Positions 1 through 7,713 of a stretch of DNA of 13,432 nucleotides are shown in pieces. The translations under genes were made by a program, and so were the position numbers. Source of the DNA: Chloroflexota bacterium (GTDB lineage Bacteria; Chloroflexota; Limnocylindria; QHBO01); NCBI GenBank assembly GCA_013694795.1, contig JACDBS010000038.1, forward strand, positions 1 to 13,432, given 5' to 3'. Within the stretch, counting starts at the first letter, position 1, and every line of letters begins with the position of its first letter. The notes under the pieces are model-generated. The model was given only the letters and a program-made list of their open reading frames with translations, ran no database searches and was not told where the DNA came from.

Positions 1-846
1 GTCGCTAACGTGGCGAGCCGCCACCAGCAGCGCGTCGAGGTCCACCCCGTGCGAGAGCCCCTCTCGATCCAGCAGATACACGAGATCCTCGGTTGCCAGG
101 TTGCCGGCCGCGCCCGGCGCGTAGGGACAGCCGCCGGTGCCGCCGGTCGAGGCGTCGAAGGTGCGGATGCCGAGATCGAGCGCGGCCGTGACGTTGGCGA
201 GGGCCGTTCCGCGCGTGTCATGGAAGTGCATCGCCAGCCGGCCAGCGTCGATGTCCGCCTTCAGGAGCGCTCCCACCACGCGACGCACGTCCGCCGGCCC
301 GGCCACGCCGATGGTGTCACCGATGCTGAGCTCGTCGACGCCCAGGTCGAGCAACTGGAGCGCGACGCCAACGACCGCGGCCTCGCCCACCGGGCCCTGG
401 TACGGGCAGCCGAAGGCAGTGCTGACGTATCCACGGCTCCACCAGCCTCGCTCGCGAGCGGCGGCAATCACCGGCCGAAAGGCGTCGATCGACTCCGCGA
501 TGGTCATGTTGATGTTGTGCTTCGTGAACGGCTCGGAGGCGGCGGTGAAGACGCAGACGGCATTGGCGTCGGCGGCCATCGCCCGGCCGAGACCCCGCTC
601 GTTGGGCACGAGCACCGGGTAGCGGACGCCGGGACGCCGATCCAGGCGTGCCATGAGCTCATCGGCATCCGCCAGCTGCGGAATGGCTCGAGGCGAAACA
701 AAGCTGGTGGCCTCGATCTCGCGCAGGCCGGCATCGGCGAGCAGCTCGATGAAGCGCAGCTTCGCATCGGTCCCGATCGGACGTTTTTCGTTCTGGAGCC
801 CGTCGCGCGGACCCACCTCGTAGATGCGCACGTCGCGGTCGGTCAC
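1..846 (-). CDS. liuE: Hydroxymethylglutaryl-CoA lyase, C terminus cut by window
   Basis: Cleaves HMG-CoA to acetyl-CoA and acetoacetate, the last step of leucine degradation; cytoplasmic TIM-barrel enzyme of the HMGL-like family. I translated the minus strand from GTG at 846: 282 codons stay open to base 1, so about 20 C-terminal residues of a usual ~300 are missing. Visible motifs are EVGPRDGLQNE (residues 10-20, catalytic Arg and metal-binding Asp), EATSFVSP (about 44-51), FTKHNINMTIAESID (about 126-140), SIGDTIGVA, HFHDTRGTALANV (207-219, metal-binding histidines) and GGCPY (238-242, active-site Cys in the mobile loop). The start overlaps the stop of the upstream carboxylase in a GTGA quartet (846-843). 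GAGGTGA lies 7 nt upstream, a good Shine-Dalgarno, so the gene is translationally coupled to liuD. Identity is secure; the end lies outside the window. Confidence 0.95.
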   Translation of the reverse strand, partial: MTDRDVRIYEVGPRDGLQNEKRPIGTDAKLRFIELLADAGLREIEATSFVSPRAIPQLADADELMARLDRRPGVRYPVLVPNERGLGRAMAADANAVCVFTAASEPFTKHNINMTIAESIDAFRPVIAAARERGWWSRGYVSTAFGCPYQGPVGEAAVVGVALQLLDLGVDELSIGDTIGVAGPADVRRVVGALLKADIDAGRLAMHFHDTRGTALANVTAALDLGIRTFDASTGGTGGCPYAPGAAGNLATEDLVYLLDREGLSHGVDLDALLVAARHVSD

Positions 847-2849
847 GACGCGGTCACCTCGGCCAGCACGTCGCCGCGCTGGACCTGCTGGCCCTCCGTT
901 GCGGCAAGGTGGACGAGCGTGCCATCGGTTGGCGCCACAACCGCGTGCTCCATCTTCATGGCCTCGATGACGATCACAGCCTGGTGCGCCTTGACCGATG
1001 CGCCTTCGGCAACGCGCACCGCGATGATGCGGCCCGGCATCGGCGCGACCAGGACCGATGCGCCCTCGCCGCTCGCCGACGCGGCGTGTCGGAGCGCCTC
1101 CTCCACGGTGGGGGGCGAAGCCAGCTCGAATTCGAGCGACTGTCCGTCAACATCGACGTGAATCGTATCGTCTCCGTCGGTAGCCGCCGGACCTCCCGCG
1201 GTCGTGAAGTCGAGCCGGACCGATCGCTCCTGATCACCGTGGCGCAGGCGGCGAACCGGCGCGGCGTTGAGGCGCCAGCCATCGGACCATGGATCCCTCG
1301 CTGCGGGCTGGGTCATCGCGGCGGCGGCCTGCCAGTGCCGCTCTTCGATCTTCGGTGGCCCGGGCACCTTCAGACCGGCGATCGTATCGGTGCGCATTTC
1401 GCCGTCGCGCATGGCCGGCTGATCGAGGAGCCAACGCAGGAAGCGCAGGTTCGTCCGGACGCCGAGGATGGTGGTCTCCGCCAGCGCCGCCCGTAAGCGC
1501 TCGAGCGCGTCGTGGCGTGTGGTTCCATGGGCGATGAGCTTGGCGATCATCGGGTCATATCGGTCGCTCACCTCGTCGCCCTGCTGAACGCCGGCATCGA
1601 TCCGAATGCCCTGGGGCCAGCCGATCAATGCGAGACGGCCGGTGGCGGGCAGGAACCCGGCCTCCGGATCTTCGGCGTACAGCCGGGCCTCGATGGCGTT
1701 GCCGCGGATGCGCGGCGCCTCGTGCAGGCCGAGCTGGGCCAGCGTTGCCCCGCCGGCGATGCGCAGTTGATCGGCCACCAGGTCGCGCGCGGTGACCTCT
1801 TCAGTGACGGGGTGCTCGACCTGGAGCCTGGTGTTCATCTCGAGGAAGAAGAACTCGCCCGCATCGGTCAGCAGCATCTCGACCGTACCCGCACTGGCGT
1901 AGCCGACGGCATGCGCCACCTGCAGCGCCGCGCTGCCCATGCGCGCGCGAAGCTCCGGCGACACCGACGGCGCAGGCGCCTCTTCGACGATCTTCTGGTT
2001 CCGCCGCTGCGCGCTGCAGTCCCGCTCCCCCAGGTGGACCCCGTTGCCGTGTCGGTCGAACAGGACCTGGATCTCGACATGGCGCGATCCTTCCAGGTAG
2101 CGCTCAAAGATGAGCCGATCGTCACCGAAGGACCGATGCGCCTCGCGGCGCGAGGCGACCAGCGCCTCGGGCAGCTCGCCGGGGGAGTGCACGACGCGCA
2201 TCCCCTTGCCACCGCCGCCGGCGCTCGGCTTGACGAGGAGCGGATAGCCGACCCGGGCGGCCGCATCGATCAGCGTCGCATCGTCCGGCGCGTCGCCGTC
2301 GTAGCCGGGCACGGTGGGGACGCCATGCTCTGCTGCCTGGTGTCGTGCGGCCGCCTTGTCGCCCATGGCCGCGATGGCGTCGGGCGGCGGCCCGACCCAG
2401 GTGACCCCGGCAGCCACCACCGCCCGTGCGAAGGCCGGGTTCTCGGACAGGAATCCGTAGCCAGGGTGGATGGCATCGGCGCCGGAGCGGCGCGCGATCT
2501 CGACGAGTGCCTCCGCATCCAGGTAGGAGCCGATCTCGTGGCTCTCGTCGGCGTCCTCTGGAGCGCGCTCGTCGGCCGCATGCACGCCGATGACGCGGAT
2601 GCCCATGCCGCGCGCGCTCCGCGCGATGCGGGCGGCAATCTCGCCGCGGTTGGCGACCAGCAGCGCCTCGATGGTCGCCACGCCTTGGGCGCCCGAATCG
2701 GTCACGCTGGAGAGCGACGAACGCGACACGCGAACGCGCGATCCGACGCGCGTTGCCGGAAGGCGGCCATCCGCAATCCAACGCTGCACGGTTCGGACGG
2801 TCACGCGCAGCTCACCGGCAACCTCGCGCGGGGTCAGGTCCTCATCCAC
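843..2849 (-). CDS. liuD: HTH domain fused to methylcrotonyl-CoA carboxylase biotin-carboxylase/biotin-carrier subunit
   Basis: ATP-dependent carboxylation of enzyme-bound biotin, passed to the LiuB carboxyltransferase; MCC alpha-type subunit of the leucine pathway. From GTG at 2849 it has 668 residues. Residues 5-46 match the excisionase/MerR-like HTH_17 pattern (LTPREVAGEL, TVRTVQRWIADGRLPATRVG, then VRVSRSSL). The biotin carboxylase begins at about residue 60 (LLVANRGEIA) after a ~14-residue linker with no stop. The ATP-grasp glycine loop KPSAGGGGKGM is at about 207-217, and EMNTRLQVEHPVTEE is at about 337-351. The C-terminal biotinyl domain has EAMKM with biotinyl Lys632. I chose the GTG because GACAAT ends exactly 6 nt upstream; an ATG at 2906 would add 19 unremarkable residues and has no ribosome site. 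Carboxylases of this family normally start directly at the biotin-carboxylase domain, so the HTH is the oddity. The substrate is inferred from neighbours; acetyl- or propionyl-CoA specificity is less likely. Confidence 0.9.
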   Translation of the reverse strand: MDEDLTPREVAGELRVTVRTVQRWIADGRLPATRVGSRVRVSRSSLSSVTDSGAQGVATIEALLVANRGEIAARIARSARGMGIRVIGVHAADERAPEDADESHEIGSYLDAEALVEIARRSGADAIHPGYGFLSENPAFARAVVAAGVTWVGPPPDAIAAMGDKAAARHQAAEHGVPTVPGYDGDAPDDATLIDAAARVGYPLLVKPSAGGGGKGMRVVHSPGELPEALVASRREAHRSFGDDRLIFERYLEGSRHVEIQVLFDRHGNGVHLGERDCSAQRRNQKIVEEAPAPSVSPELRARMGSAALQVAHAVGYASAGTVEMLLTDAGEFFFLEMNTRLQVEHPVTEEVTARDLVADQLRIAGGATLAQLGLHEAPRIRGNAIEARLYAEDPEAGFLPATGRLALIGWPQGIRIDAGVQQGDEVSDRYDPMIAKLIAHGTTRHDALERLRAALAETTILGVRTNLRFLRWLLDQPAMRDGEMRTDTIAGLKVPGPPKIEERHWQAAAAMTQPAARDPWSDGWRLNAAPVRRLRHGDQERSVRLDFTTAGGPAATDGDDTIHVDVDGQSLEFELASPPTVEEALRHAASASGEGASVLVAPMPGRIIAVRVAEGASVKAHQAVIVIEAMKMEHAVVAPTDGTLVHLAATEGQQVQRGDVLAEVTAS

Positions 2850-2855
2850 GTCGCG

Positions 2856-2861
2856 ATTGTC
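2856..2861 (-). promoter_or_regulatory. Putative -10 element (GACAAT) of the HTH-liuD/liuE transcript
   Basis: GACAAT on the minus strand is followed by 6 nt (CGCGAC) and then GTG, which would place the transcription start on the first base of the codon. No convincing -35 hexamer is visible 16-18 nt upstream. It matches the pattern seen before the other first genes of this window. Confidence 0.55.
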
Positions 2862-2896
2862 GCAGACAGACGAGTTGGCCCCGCATGGCGCTCGAA

Positions 2897-3018
2897 CGTG
2901 ACCCATGTGCGAGCGTCTGCGTCACGCGGCCATGGCCGGTGGCGAGTGTGGCCGCTGGCCTGAACAGACCTCGCCGGAATGGCGCGTCCGGTCACGAATG
3001 GCCGATCCAGCGGTCACG
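2897..3018. repeat. Four copies of GTCACG/CGTGAC upstream of HTH-liuD
   Basis: The 176-bp gap between liuC and the HTH-liuD start holds CGTGAC at 2897-2902 and GTCACG at 2921-2926, 2991-2996 and 3013-3018. The first two form an inverted pair 18 nt apart. A 12-bp palindrome (CGGCCATGGCCG, 2927-2938) follows. The sites could be operators for the HTH domain encoded next door. The hexamer also occurs inside coding sequence (2701 and 2800), so the enrichment is modest. Nothing else is recognisable in this gap. Confidence 0.3.
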
Positions 3019-3025
3019 CAGGGGT

Positions 3026-3811
3026 TCAATCGTTCCAGCGTGCGGGGCGCTTCTCGAGGAATGCGGTCAGGCCCTCCTGCCCTTCGGCCGAGGTGCGCTG
3101 CTGGGCGATGTGCCGCACGGTGTGGCGCTTCGCCTCCACGCCGTCGAGGGTGCGCAGCTCGCGCACCAGGGCCTTTGCCGCGCGGGCCGCCGTCGGACCG
3201 GCCGAGCGCAGCTCGGTGAGCAGCTCCGCCAACCGCGCGTCGAGGGTGCCGACATCCGCGAGCACCTCGTGGACGAGTCCGATCCGCAGTGCGCGCTGGG
3301 CATCGAAACGTTGGCCGCTGGCAAAGAGGGAACGGGCATGCGACTCGCCGATCTTGGGCAGGACGAATGTGCTGATGACGGCTGGGATGATGCCGAGCTT
3401 CGTCTCGCTGAAGCCGAACGTCGTGTCGGCCGTCGCGATGACGATGTCGGAAACGGCGCACAGGCCCATTCCACCGCCGAGTGCCGCGCCCGTGACCCGC
3501 GCAATGACCGGCACGGCGCAGGCGTCGATGGCGCTGAACATGGCCTGCATGGCAGCGGCGTCGCGCTCGTTGTCCGCGACCGACAGGCCGACCGACGAGC
3601 GCATCCACGTCACGTCGGCCCCGGCGCAGAAGACGGTTCCCTCGCCGGCCAGCACCACCCCGCGCAGCGCGTGGGCCGGCTCGGAGGCGAAGCCCTCGAA
3701 GACCGAGCGCAGTGCGCCGATCAGCTCGGCGTTGAACGCGTTGCGCACGTCGGGGCGGTCGAGGGTGACGCGCGCAAAGGGTCCGTCCCGCGTGACGCGC
3801 AGAGAGTTCAT
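3026..3811 (-). CDS. liuC: Methylglutaconyl-CoA hydratase (enoyl-CoA hydratase family)
   Basis: Hydrates 3-methylglutaconyl-CoA to HMG-CoA, between the carboxylase and the lyase encoded just downstream. It has 261 residues, normal for a crotonase. The oxyanion-hole segments are FCAGADVTWM (61-70) and GAALGGGMGL (108-117). Where classical crotonases have a first catalytic Glu after GGG, this protein has GGGMG. The second Glu is kept in FSETKLGIIPA (Glu136). That combination is typical of the methylglutaconyl-CoA hydratase branch, and together with the neighbours it supports LiuC over a generic enoyl-CoA hydratase. The ATG at 3811 overlaps the stop of the SseB-family gene (ATGA, 3811-3808), and no strong Shine-Dalgarno is present, so translation probably relies on coupling. 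The 176-bp gap after its stop separates it from HTH-liuD. Confidence 0.88.
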   Translation of the reverse strand: MNSLRVTRDGPFARVTLDRPDVRNAFNAELIGALRSVFEGFASEPAHALRGVVLAGEGTVFCAGADVTWMRSSVGLSVADNERDAAAMQAMFSAIDACAVPVIARVTGAALGGGMGLCAVSDIVIATADTTFGFSETKLGIIPAVISTFVLPKIGESHARSLFASGQRFDAQRALRIGLVHEVLADVGTLDARLAELLTELRSAGPTAARAAKALVRELRTLDGVEAKRHTVRHIAQQRTSAEGQEGLTAFLEKRPARWND

Positions 3812-4620
3812 CGGCCGCGACCCCGACGGTGGAATGGCTCGGCCACCGCACGGACCTGGGTCAGCAGCGGCTCCTCCAGCCAGACGACGTCAGTGCCATC
3901 GGGGACGTCCACGGTGGCCGACGCGCCAGGCCGGCCGACCAGGCCGACCATCAGGCGCGGCCGGTTGTCGTCGTCGGAGGTCTCCACGAGATAGGCCGCC
4001 TCGACTGTCGTCGGGCGGAGCGCATCGGTCAGCCTGCCTTCAAGCTCTCGCGTGTCGCTGCCCGGAAGGCGGACGCGGATCGACGAGCGGGTGGTGGGTT
4101 CGAACAGCGCCGTATCGGTGCCGGGAAGGCGTCCGTCTGCGAGCGCAGCGAGCTCATCGGCGTCAAAGCGGTAGGGAACCGGGCCGGCCGGGTCCATGAT
4201 CGCCGGCAGGCCGGCAGCCGCCAGGTTGGCGATCGCGATCCGCGCCGGCAGCGGGAGGTTCCCCGTGTTGGCCGGCGCCCAGGCGGCCAGCGCGCCGAAT
4301 GAGCCGAAGACGACGCTCACCGGCGCGCCCTCAGCCTCTCGGGCGAGCATGACGCTGATCTCCACCTGCGCGTCGTCGTTCACGGCCGACGCCAGCGCCT
4401 CCTTGGCTTCGTCCCCGTGCTCGGGCGGGACCGGGAGCAGGAGGGTCCCGCTCATGAGCGTGCGGTAGAAGGCGTCGAGCGGGCCGCGCTCGCCGCGCTC
4501 CTCGGCGCCGCGCGCCGCCAGCATCGCGTCGAACAGGTTTGCGGCGCTCTCCTCGAGCGAGCCGGACGGACTGCCGCGGTCGTGCGAGCCCGGAGCGGGC
4601 CGGTCGGTTTGAGGATTCAT
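3808..4620 (-). CDS. SseB-family protein (N- and C-terminal SseB domains), function unknown
   Basis: A 270-residue soluble protein. Residues ~48-165 look like the SseB N-terminal domain: YRTLMSGTLLLPVP (52-65), a strand-rich core with VVFGSFGALAAWAP (103-116), then PAIMDPAGPVPYRFDADELAALADG (139-163). Residues ~180-265 resemble the SseB C-terminal domain, with VRLPGSDTRELEGRLTDAL followed by two further strands. The first ~25 residues are polar and probably disordered. The E. coli namesake was found through serine sensitivity, but its biochemical role is not established. The gene begins at ATG 4620, only 17 bp from the ATG of the divergent VOC gene, and overlaps liuC by 4 nt, so it heads a two-gene unit with liuC. 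A link to leucine degradation is inferred from this coupling alone. Confidence 0.75.
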   Translation of the reverse strand: MNPQTDRPAPGSHDRGSPSGSLEESAANLFDAMLAARGAEERGERGPLDAFYRTLMSGTLLLPVPPEHGDEAKEALASAVNDDAQVEISVMLAREAEGAPVSVVFGSFGALAAWAPANTGNLPLPARIAIANLAAAGLPAIMDPAGPVPYRFDADELAALADGRLPGTDTALFEPTTRSSIRVRLPGSDTRELEGRLTDALRPTTVEAAYLVETSDDDNRPRLMVGLVGRPGASATVDVPDGTDVVWLEEPLLTQVRAVAEPFHRRGRGR

Positions 4621-4625
4621 GCTGG

Positions 4626-4632
4626 TAGCATC
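4626..4632. promoter_or_regulatory. Shared divergent -10 element for the SseB-family and VOC genes
   Basis: On the plus strand TAGCAT (4626-4631) ends 6 nt before ATG 4638 and is preceded by TGG, an extended -10 signature. On the minus strand GATGCT (4632-4627) ends exactly 6 nt before ATG 4620. Both hexamers keep A at position 2 and T at position 6, and they overlap by 5 bp. Both genes would therefore be leaderless and expressed from the same melted region in opposite directions. Confidence 0.5.
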
Positions 4633-4637
4633 GTCCC

Positions 4638-5429
4638 ATGATCCGGGGCATCGATCATGTGGTCATCGCGTGTGCCGACCCGGACGCTGCGGCGTCCCAG
4701 TTGGAGACGGCGCTGGGATTGACGGCGACCGGCGGCGGACGCCACGAGGGCAGTGGCACATTCAACCGGATTGCCTGGCTTGCCGATGGCAGCTATCTCG
4801 AGCTCATCGGCGTCTCCGACCCTGAAGCGGCTCTGCGCCAGCCGGTCGGCGCCGCCGTGGTCCGCGCGCTCGAGGCGCATGGTGGCGGGGTGGCGACCTA
4901 CGCCCTGCGCGACGACGCTCTCGAAGTTACCGCCTCCGCGCTGGCCGCGATCGGTTCGTTTGGAGCGGCCAGCCATGGCAGCCGCCAGCGCGACGACGGC
5001 GAGCTCGTCGAATGGTGGACCAGCTTCCCAACCACCGATCTCGGTGTGGACGCGACGCCATTTCTCATACAGCACGCGCTGGCCGGCACGGAGTGGAGCC
5101 ACGCGGCGCTCGCCGAACGGGCGAACTTTCGTCACCCGATCGGCTCGCCGGTGAGCCTGGTTCGGCTGGACATCGCCTGCGGCGACCCGCCGTCGACGGC
5201 GGCCACCATCCACGAGCACCTGGGCCTGGACTTCTGGGCCGTCGCCGATCTCGCGGTTAGCGATGTGGGGCCTCACGTCATCCGCCTTGTCCCTCGGCGC
5301 GAGATGGCGGTGCCTGCCGTGATCACGCTGGCGGCGCAGATCGATGCGCCACGAACGGCCGAGCTGCTCGGACTGCGCTTCGACGTGGAACGCGCTGAGC
5401 TGCCGCTGCCGACCGCACGGGTCGATTAG
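4638..5429 (+). CDS. Glyoxalase/VOC-superfamily protein (Glyoxalase_3-like)
   Basis: A 263-residue protein of the vicinal-oxygen-chelate superfamily; substrate unknown. It opens with RGIDHVVIACADPDAAASQ, where His7 is the usual first metal ligand. SYLELIGVSD holds Glu55 at the usual strand position, and a third candidate ligand is His146 (IQH). A second, weaker beta-alpha half follows from about residue 168 (VSLVRLDIACG, then IHEHLGLDFW), consistent with the two-module VOC fold and the Glyoxalase_3 family. It is the only plus-strand gene inside the liu region. It starts 17 bp from the divergent SseB-family gene, and its TAG stop overlaps the TAA stop of the membrane-protein gene within TTAG at 5426-5429. 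No Shine-Dalgarno is present and the start looks leaderless. A role in CoA-ester or aldehyde metabolism would fit the neighbours but is unproven. Confidence 0.75.
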   Translation: MIRGIDHVVIACADPDAAASQLETALGLTATGGGRHEGSGTFNRIAWLADGSYLELIGVSDPEAALRQPVGAAVVRALEAHGGGVATYALRDDALEVTASALAAIGSFGAASHGSRQRDDGELVEWWTSFPTTDLGVDATPFLIQHALAGTEWSHAALAERANFRHPIGSPVSLVRLDIACGDPPSTAATIHEHLGLDFWAVADLAVSDVGPHVIRLVPRREMAVPAVITLAAQIDAPRTAELLGLRFDVERAELPLPTARVD

Positions 5430-6067
5430 CGCGGCGCGCTGATCGCGCGCAGCCCCACCCGGTCCAGCTCCGCCTGCGCAAGGAGCTCGTGGCGACCGGC
5501 CAGCCAGTCGCCGAACGGGTCAGGAGTGAACTCGAGGAGCTCGTCATATTCGAGCCGATGGATCGCTCGCGAGGCGAGCAACGCCTCGAGCGCGGAGTCG
5601 GCAATCGGCTCTCGGCGCGCCCTGCGCGAGCCACGGATGGCGCGGACGGCGGCATTCAGGCGGCGCCACTTCGCGATGCGCCAGGGCAGGTACCGATTCA
5701 GCCATGGGACGAGGGCCGCGGCGATGAGCAGCAGCCCCAGCAGCGCGGAGATGACCAGCAGCAGCCGCTCGAGATCGGTCCCGAAGGCGATGAAGGGGGC
5801 GCCCGCGCCGGCCAGCGCACCACGCACGCCGGTCGCCACACCCTCGCCGATGAGCGGGATCCCCTCCAGCGCCGATCCGATGCTTTCGCCCGCGCTCGTG
5901 ATGCCGGCACCGCCCTCACGCACGAAGCGACCGGCTCCGGCGAGGTTGGCCAAGAAGCCATAGAGCCGGATCCCGAGCGTGATCCAGATCGTCAGCCACA
6001 GCAGTGTGATGACGTCGGCGGCAATCTCGCGCGCCCGCGAACCGGGGCGCTCACTCCAGATGTGCAT
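5426..6067 (-). CDS. Two-helix membrane protein, uncharacterised
   Basis: A 213-residue protein I do not recognise. Two hydrophobic segments, residues ~17-40 and ~101-122, are long enough to span the membrane. Between them is a Gly/Ala-rich stretch of about 55 residues (GGAGITSAGESIGSALEGIP, then GVRGALAGAGAPF), which may form amphipathic helices. A basic, Arg-rich segment (~130-152) follows the second helix, suggesting it faces the cytoplasm. The rest is a soluble tail of ~60 residues. The start ATG lies 7 nt after the liuB stop, and the GAGGT Shine-Dalgarno overlaps that stop codon (TGAGGT), so this is the second gene of the liuB operon. Co-translation suggests expression with the carboxylase, but no function can be assigned. 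Confidence 0.7.
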   Translation of the reverse strand: MHIWSERPGSRAREIAADVITLLWLTIWITLGIRLYGFLANLAGAGRFVREGGAGITSAGESIGSALEGIPLIGEGVATGVRGALAGAGAPFIAFGTDLERLLLVISALLGLLLIAAALVPWLNRYLPWRIAKWRRLNAAVRAIRGSRRARREPIADSALEALLASRAIHRLEYDELLEFTPDPFGDWLAGRHELLAQAELDRVGLRAISAPR

Positions 6068-6074
6068 GGCAACC

Positions 6075-7673
6075 TCACATGCGGTACAGGCTGAATCCGG
6101 GCTCGGGGATCGGCGCGTTGAGGGCGGCGCTGATGCCCAATGCCAGCACGCGCCGCGTGTCGAGTGGATCGATCACGCCGTCGTCCCACAGCCGGGCGGT
6201 GGAGTGGTAGGGCGAGCCCTCGCGCTCGTACTTGTCGAGGATTGGAGCCTCGAAGGTGTCTCGATCCGCATCGGTCTCGAAGCCTCCGCGGACGGTCGAA
6301 AGGACCCGGGCTGCCTGGGCCCCACCCATAACGCTGATCCGCGCGTTTGGCCACATCCAGAGCTGTCGTGGCCCGTACGCGCGACCGGCCATGCCGTAAT
6401 TTCCGGCACCGAATGAGCCGCCGATGACGACCGTGAACTTCGGCACGTTCGTCGTGCTGACCGCCGTGACCAGCTTGGCGCCGTCGCGGGCGATGCCGCC
6501 CGCCTCGTACTCGCGACCGACCATGAAGCCGGTGATGTTCTGGAGGAAGACGAGCGGGATGCGCCGTTGGCTGGCCAGCTCGATGAAATGCGCGCCCTTG
6601 AGCGCCGATTCGCTGAACAGGATCCCGTTGTTGGCGATGAGCCCGACGGGGTAGCCGTGCAGGCGCGCGAAGCCGGTGACGAGCGTGGCGCCGTAGCGCT
6701 CCTTGAACTCGTGAAAGGCGCTGCCATCCACCAGCCGGGCGATCACCTCGCGCACGTCGTAGGACTGGCGCGCATCGGCCGGAATGACGCCGTACACATC
6801 CCCAGGATTGATCGATGGCTCGCGCGGCTCGCCGACCTCCCATGGCGGGTCCGGCTTGCGCCATGCAAGGTTGCGGACGATCTGGCGGCCGATGGCGAGC
6901 GCGTGCTCATCGTCCAGCGCGTAATGGTCGGCAACCCCCGACTGCGTCGTGTGCACCTCGGCGCCGCCGAGCTCCTCGGCCGTCACGACCTCGCCGGTGG
7001 CCGCCTTCACCAGTGGCGGGCCCCCCAGGAAGATGGTGCCAGTGCCCTTGACGATCACCGTCTCGTCGCTCATGGCGGGGACGTACGCGCCGCCGGCGGT
7101 GCAGGAGCCCATGACCAGCGCGACCTGCGGGATGCGTCGCGCGCTGAGCTGGGCCTGGTTGTAGAAAATGCGGCCGAAATGCTCGCGATCGGGAAAGACC
7201 TCGTCCTGGAGGGGCAGGAAGGCGCCACCTGAGTCCACCAGGTAGAGGCACGGCAGCCGGTTCTCGAGCGCGATCTCCTGCGCGCGGAGGTGTTTCTTCA
7301 CCGTCATCGGGTAGTAGGTGCCGCCCTTGACCGTCGCGTCGTTGGCGACGACGGCGCATTCGACGCCCTCCACGCGGCCGATGCCGGTCACGACCCCGGC
7401 ACCGGGCGCGTCGCCGTCGTACATGCCGTTCGCGGCGTGGGCGTTCAGCTCGAGGAAGGAGCTGCCCGGATCGATGAGCCGATCGATTCGCTCGCGCACC
7501 GGCAGCTTGCCGCGCTCGCGGTGGCGCTGGATGGACTGATCGTCGCCCCCGGCACCTCTGTCGGTCAGCGTTGCGGTCCTGGCGCGAAGGTCGTCGACCA
7601 GGGCATGCATCGCGTCGGCGTTGGCGCGGGCGGCGTCGGAGGTCGGATCCAGTGTGCTGCGCAGGACGGCCAC
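6075..7673 (-). CDS. liuB: Methylcrotonyl-CoA carboxylase carboxyltransferase (beta) subunit
   Basis: Transfers carboxyl from biotin to 3-methylcrotonyl-CoA to give 3-methylglutaconyl-CoA; partner of LiuD. At 532 residues it is the length expected of MCC beta subunits. The N-terminal carboxyltransferase half has [20 protein letters not shown] (111-130), [17 protein letters not shown] (145-161), [17 protein letters not shown] (188-204) and [15 protein letters not shown] (236-250). The C-terminal half has [20 protein letters not shown] (346-365), [11 protein letters not shown] (376-386), [19 protein letters not shown] (418-436) and [11 protein letters not shown] (440-450). The GGTYYP, GAFLPLQ and [12 protein letters not shown] segments separate MCC-type from propionyl-CoA-carboxylase-type subunits. 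The GTG start at 7673 has CATAAT 6 nt upstream and no Shine-Dalgarno. It is followed at 7 nt by the membrane-protein gene. It is separated from liuD by three other genes, so the two carboxylase subunits come from different promoters. Confidence 0.95.
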   Translation of the reverse strand: MAVLRSTLDPTSDAARANADAMHALVDDLRARTATLTDRGAGGDDQSIQRHRERGKLPVRERIDRLIDPGSSFLELNAHAANGMYDGDAPGAGVVTGIGRVEGVECAVVANDATVKGGTYYPMTVKKHLRAQEIALENRLPCLYLVDSGGAFLPLQDEVFPDREHFGRIFYNQAQLSARRIPQVALVMGSCTAGGAYVPAMSDETVIVKGTGTIFLGGPPLVKAATGEVVTAEELGGAEVHTTQSGVADHYALDDEHALAIGRQIVRNLAWRKPDPPWEVGEPREPSINPGDVYGVIPADARQSYDVREVIARLVDGSAFHEFKERYGATLVTGFARLHGYPVGLIANNGILFSESALKGAHFIELASQRRIPLVFLQNITGFMVGREYEAGGIARDGAKLVTAVSTTNVPKFTVVIGGSFGAGNYGMAGRAYGPRQLWMWPNARISVMGGAQAARVLSTVRGGFETDADRDTFEAPILDKYEREGSPYHSTARLWDDGVIDPLDTRRVLALGISAALNAPIPEPGFSLYRM

Positions 7674-7679
7674 GGTCCG

Positions 7680-7708
7680 ATTATGGCGGGGTCGTGGCGA
7701 CGGGTGAA
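7680..7708 (-). promoter_or_regulatory. Putative liuB promoter (-35 TTCACC, -10 CATAAT)
   Basis: On the minus strand TTCACC (7708-7703) is separated by 17 nt from CATAAT (7685-7680), which ends 6 nt before the GTG at 7673. The hexamers match the sigma-70 consensus at 4/6 and 5/6 positions, the best promoter in the window. It predicts a leaderless liuB mRNA. Confidence 0.6.
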
Positions 7709-7713
7709 CGGCC

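Noticed and set aside
2679..2681. Internal GTG as the true start of the biotin carboxylase, with a separate HTH gene
   Set aside because: There is no stop between the HTH and this codon, no Shine-Dalgarno and no -10 at 6-9 nt. The fusion reading is simpler.
1512..2963. A 483-codon open frame on the plus strand antisense to liuD
   Set aside because: Its product is low-complexity Arg/Ala/Gly/Asp-rich with no recognisable motif, whereas the minus strand encodes a full biotin carboxylase. Long antisense frames are expected at this GC content.
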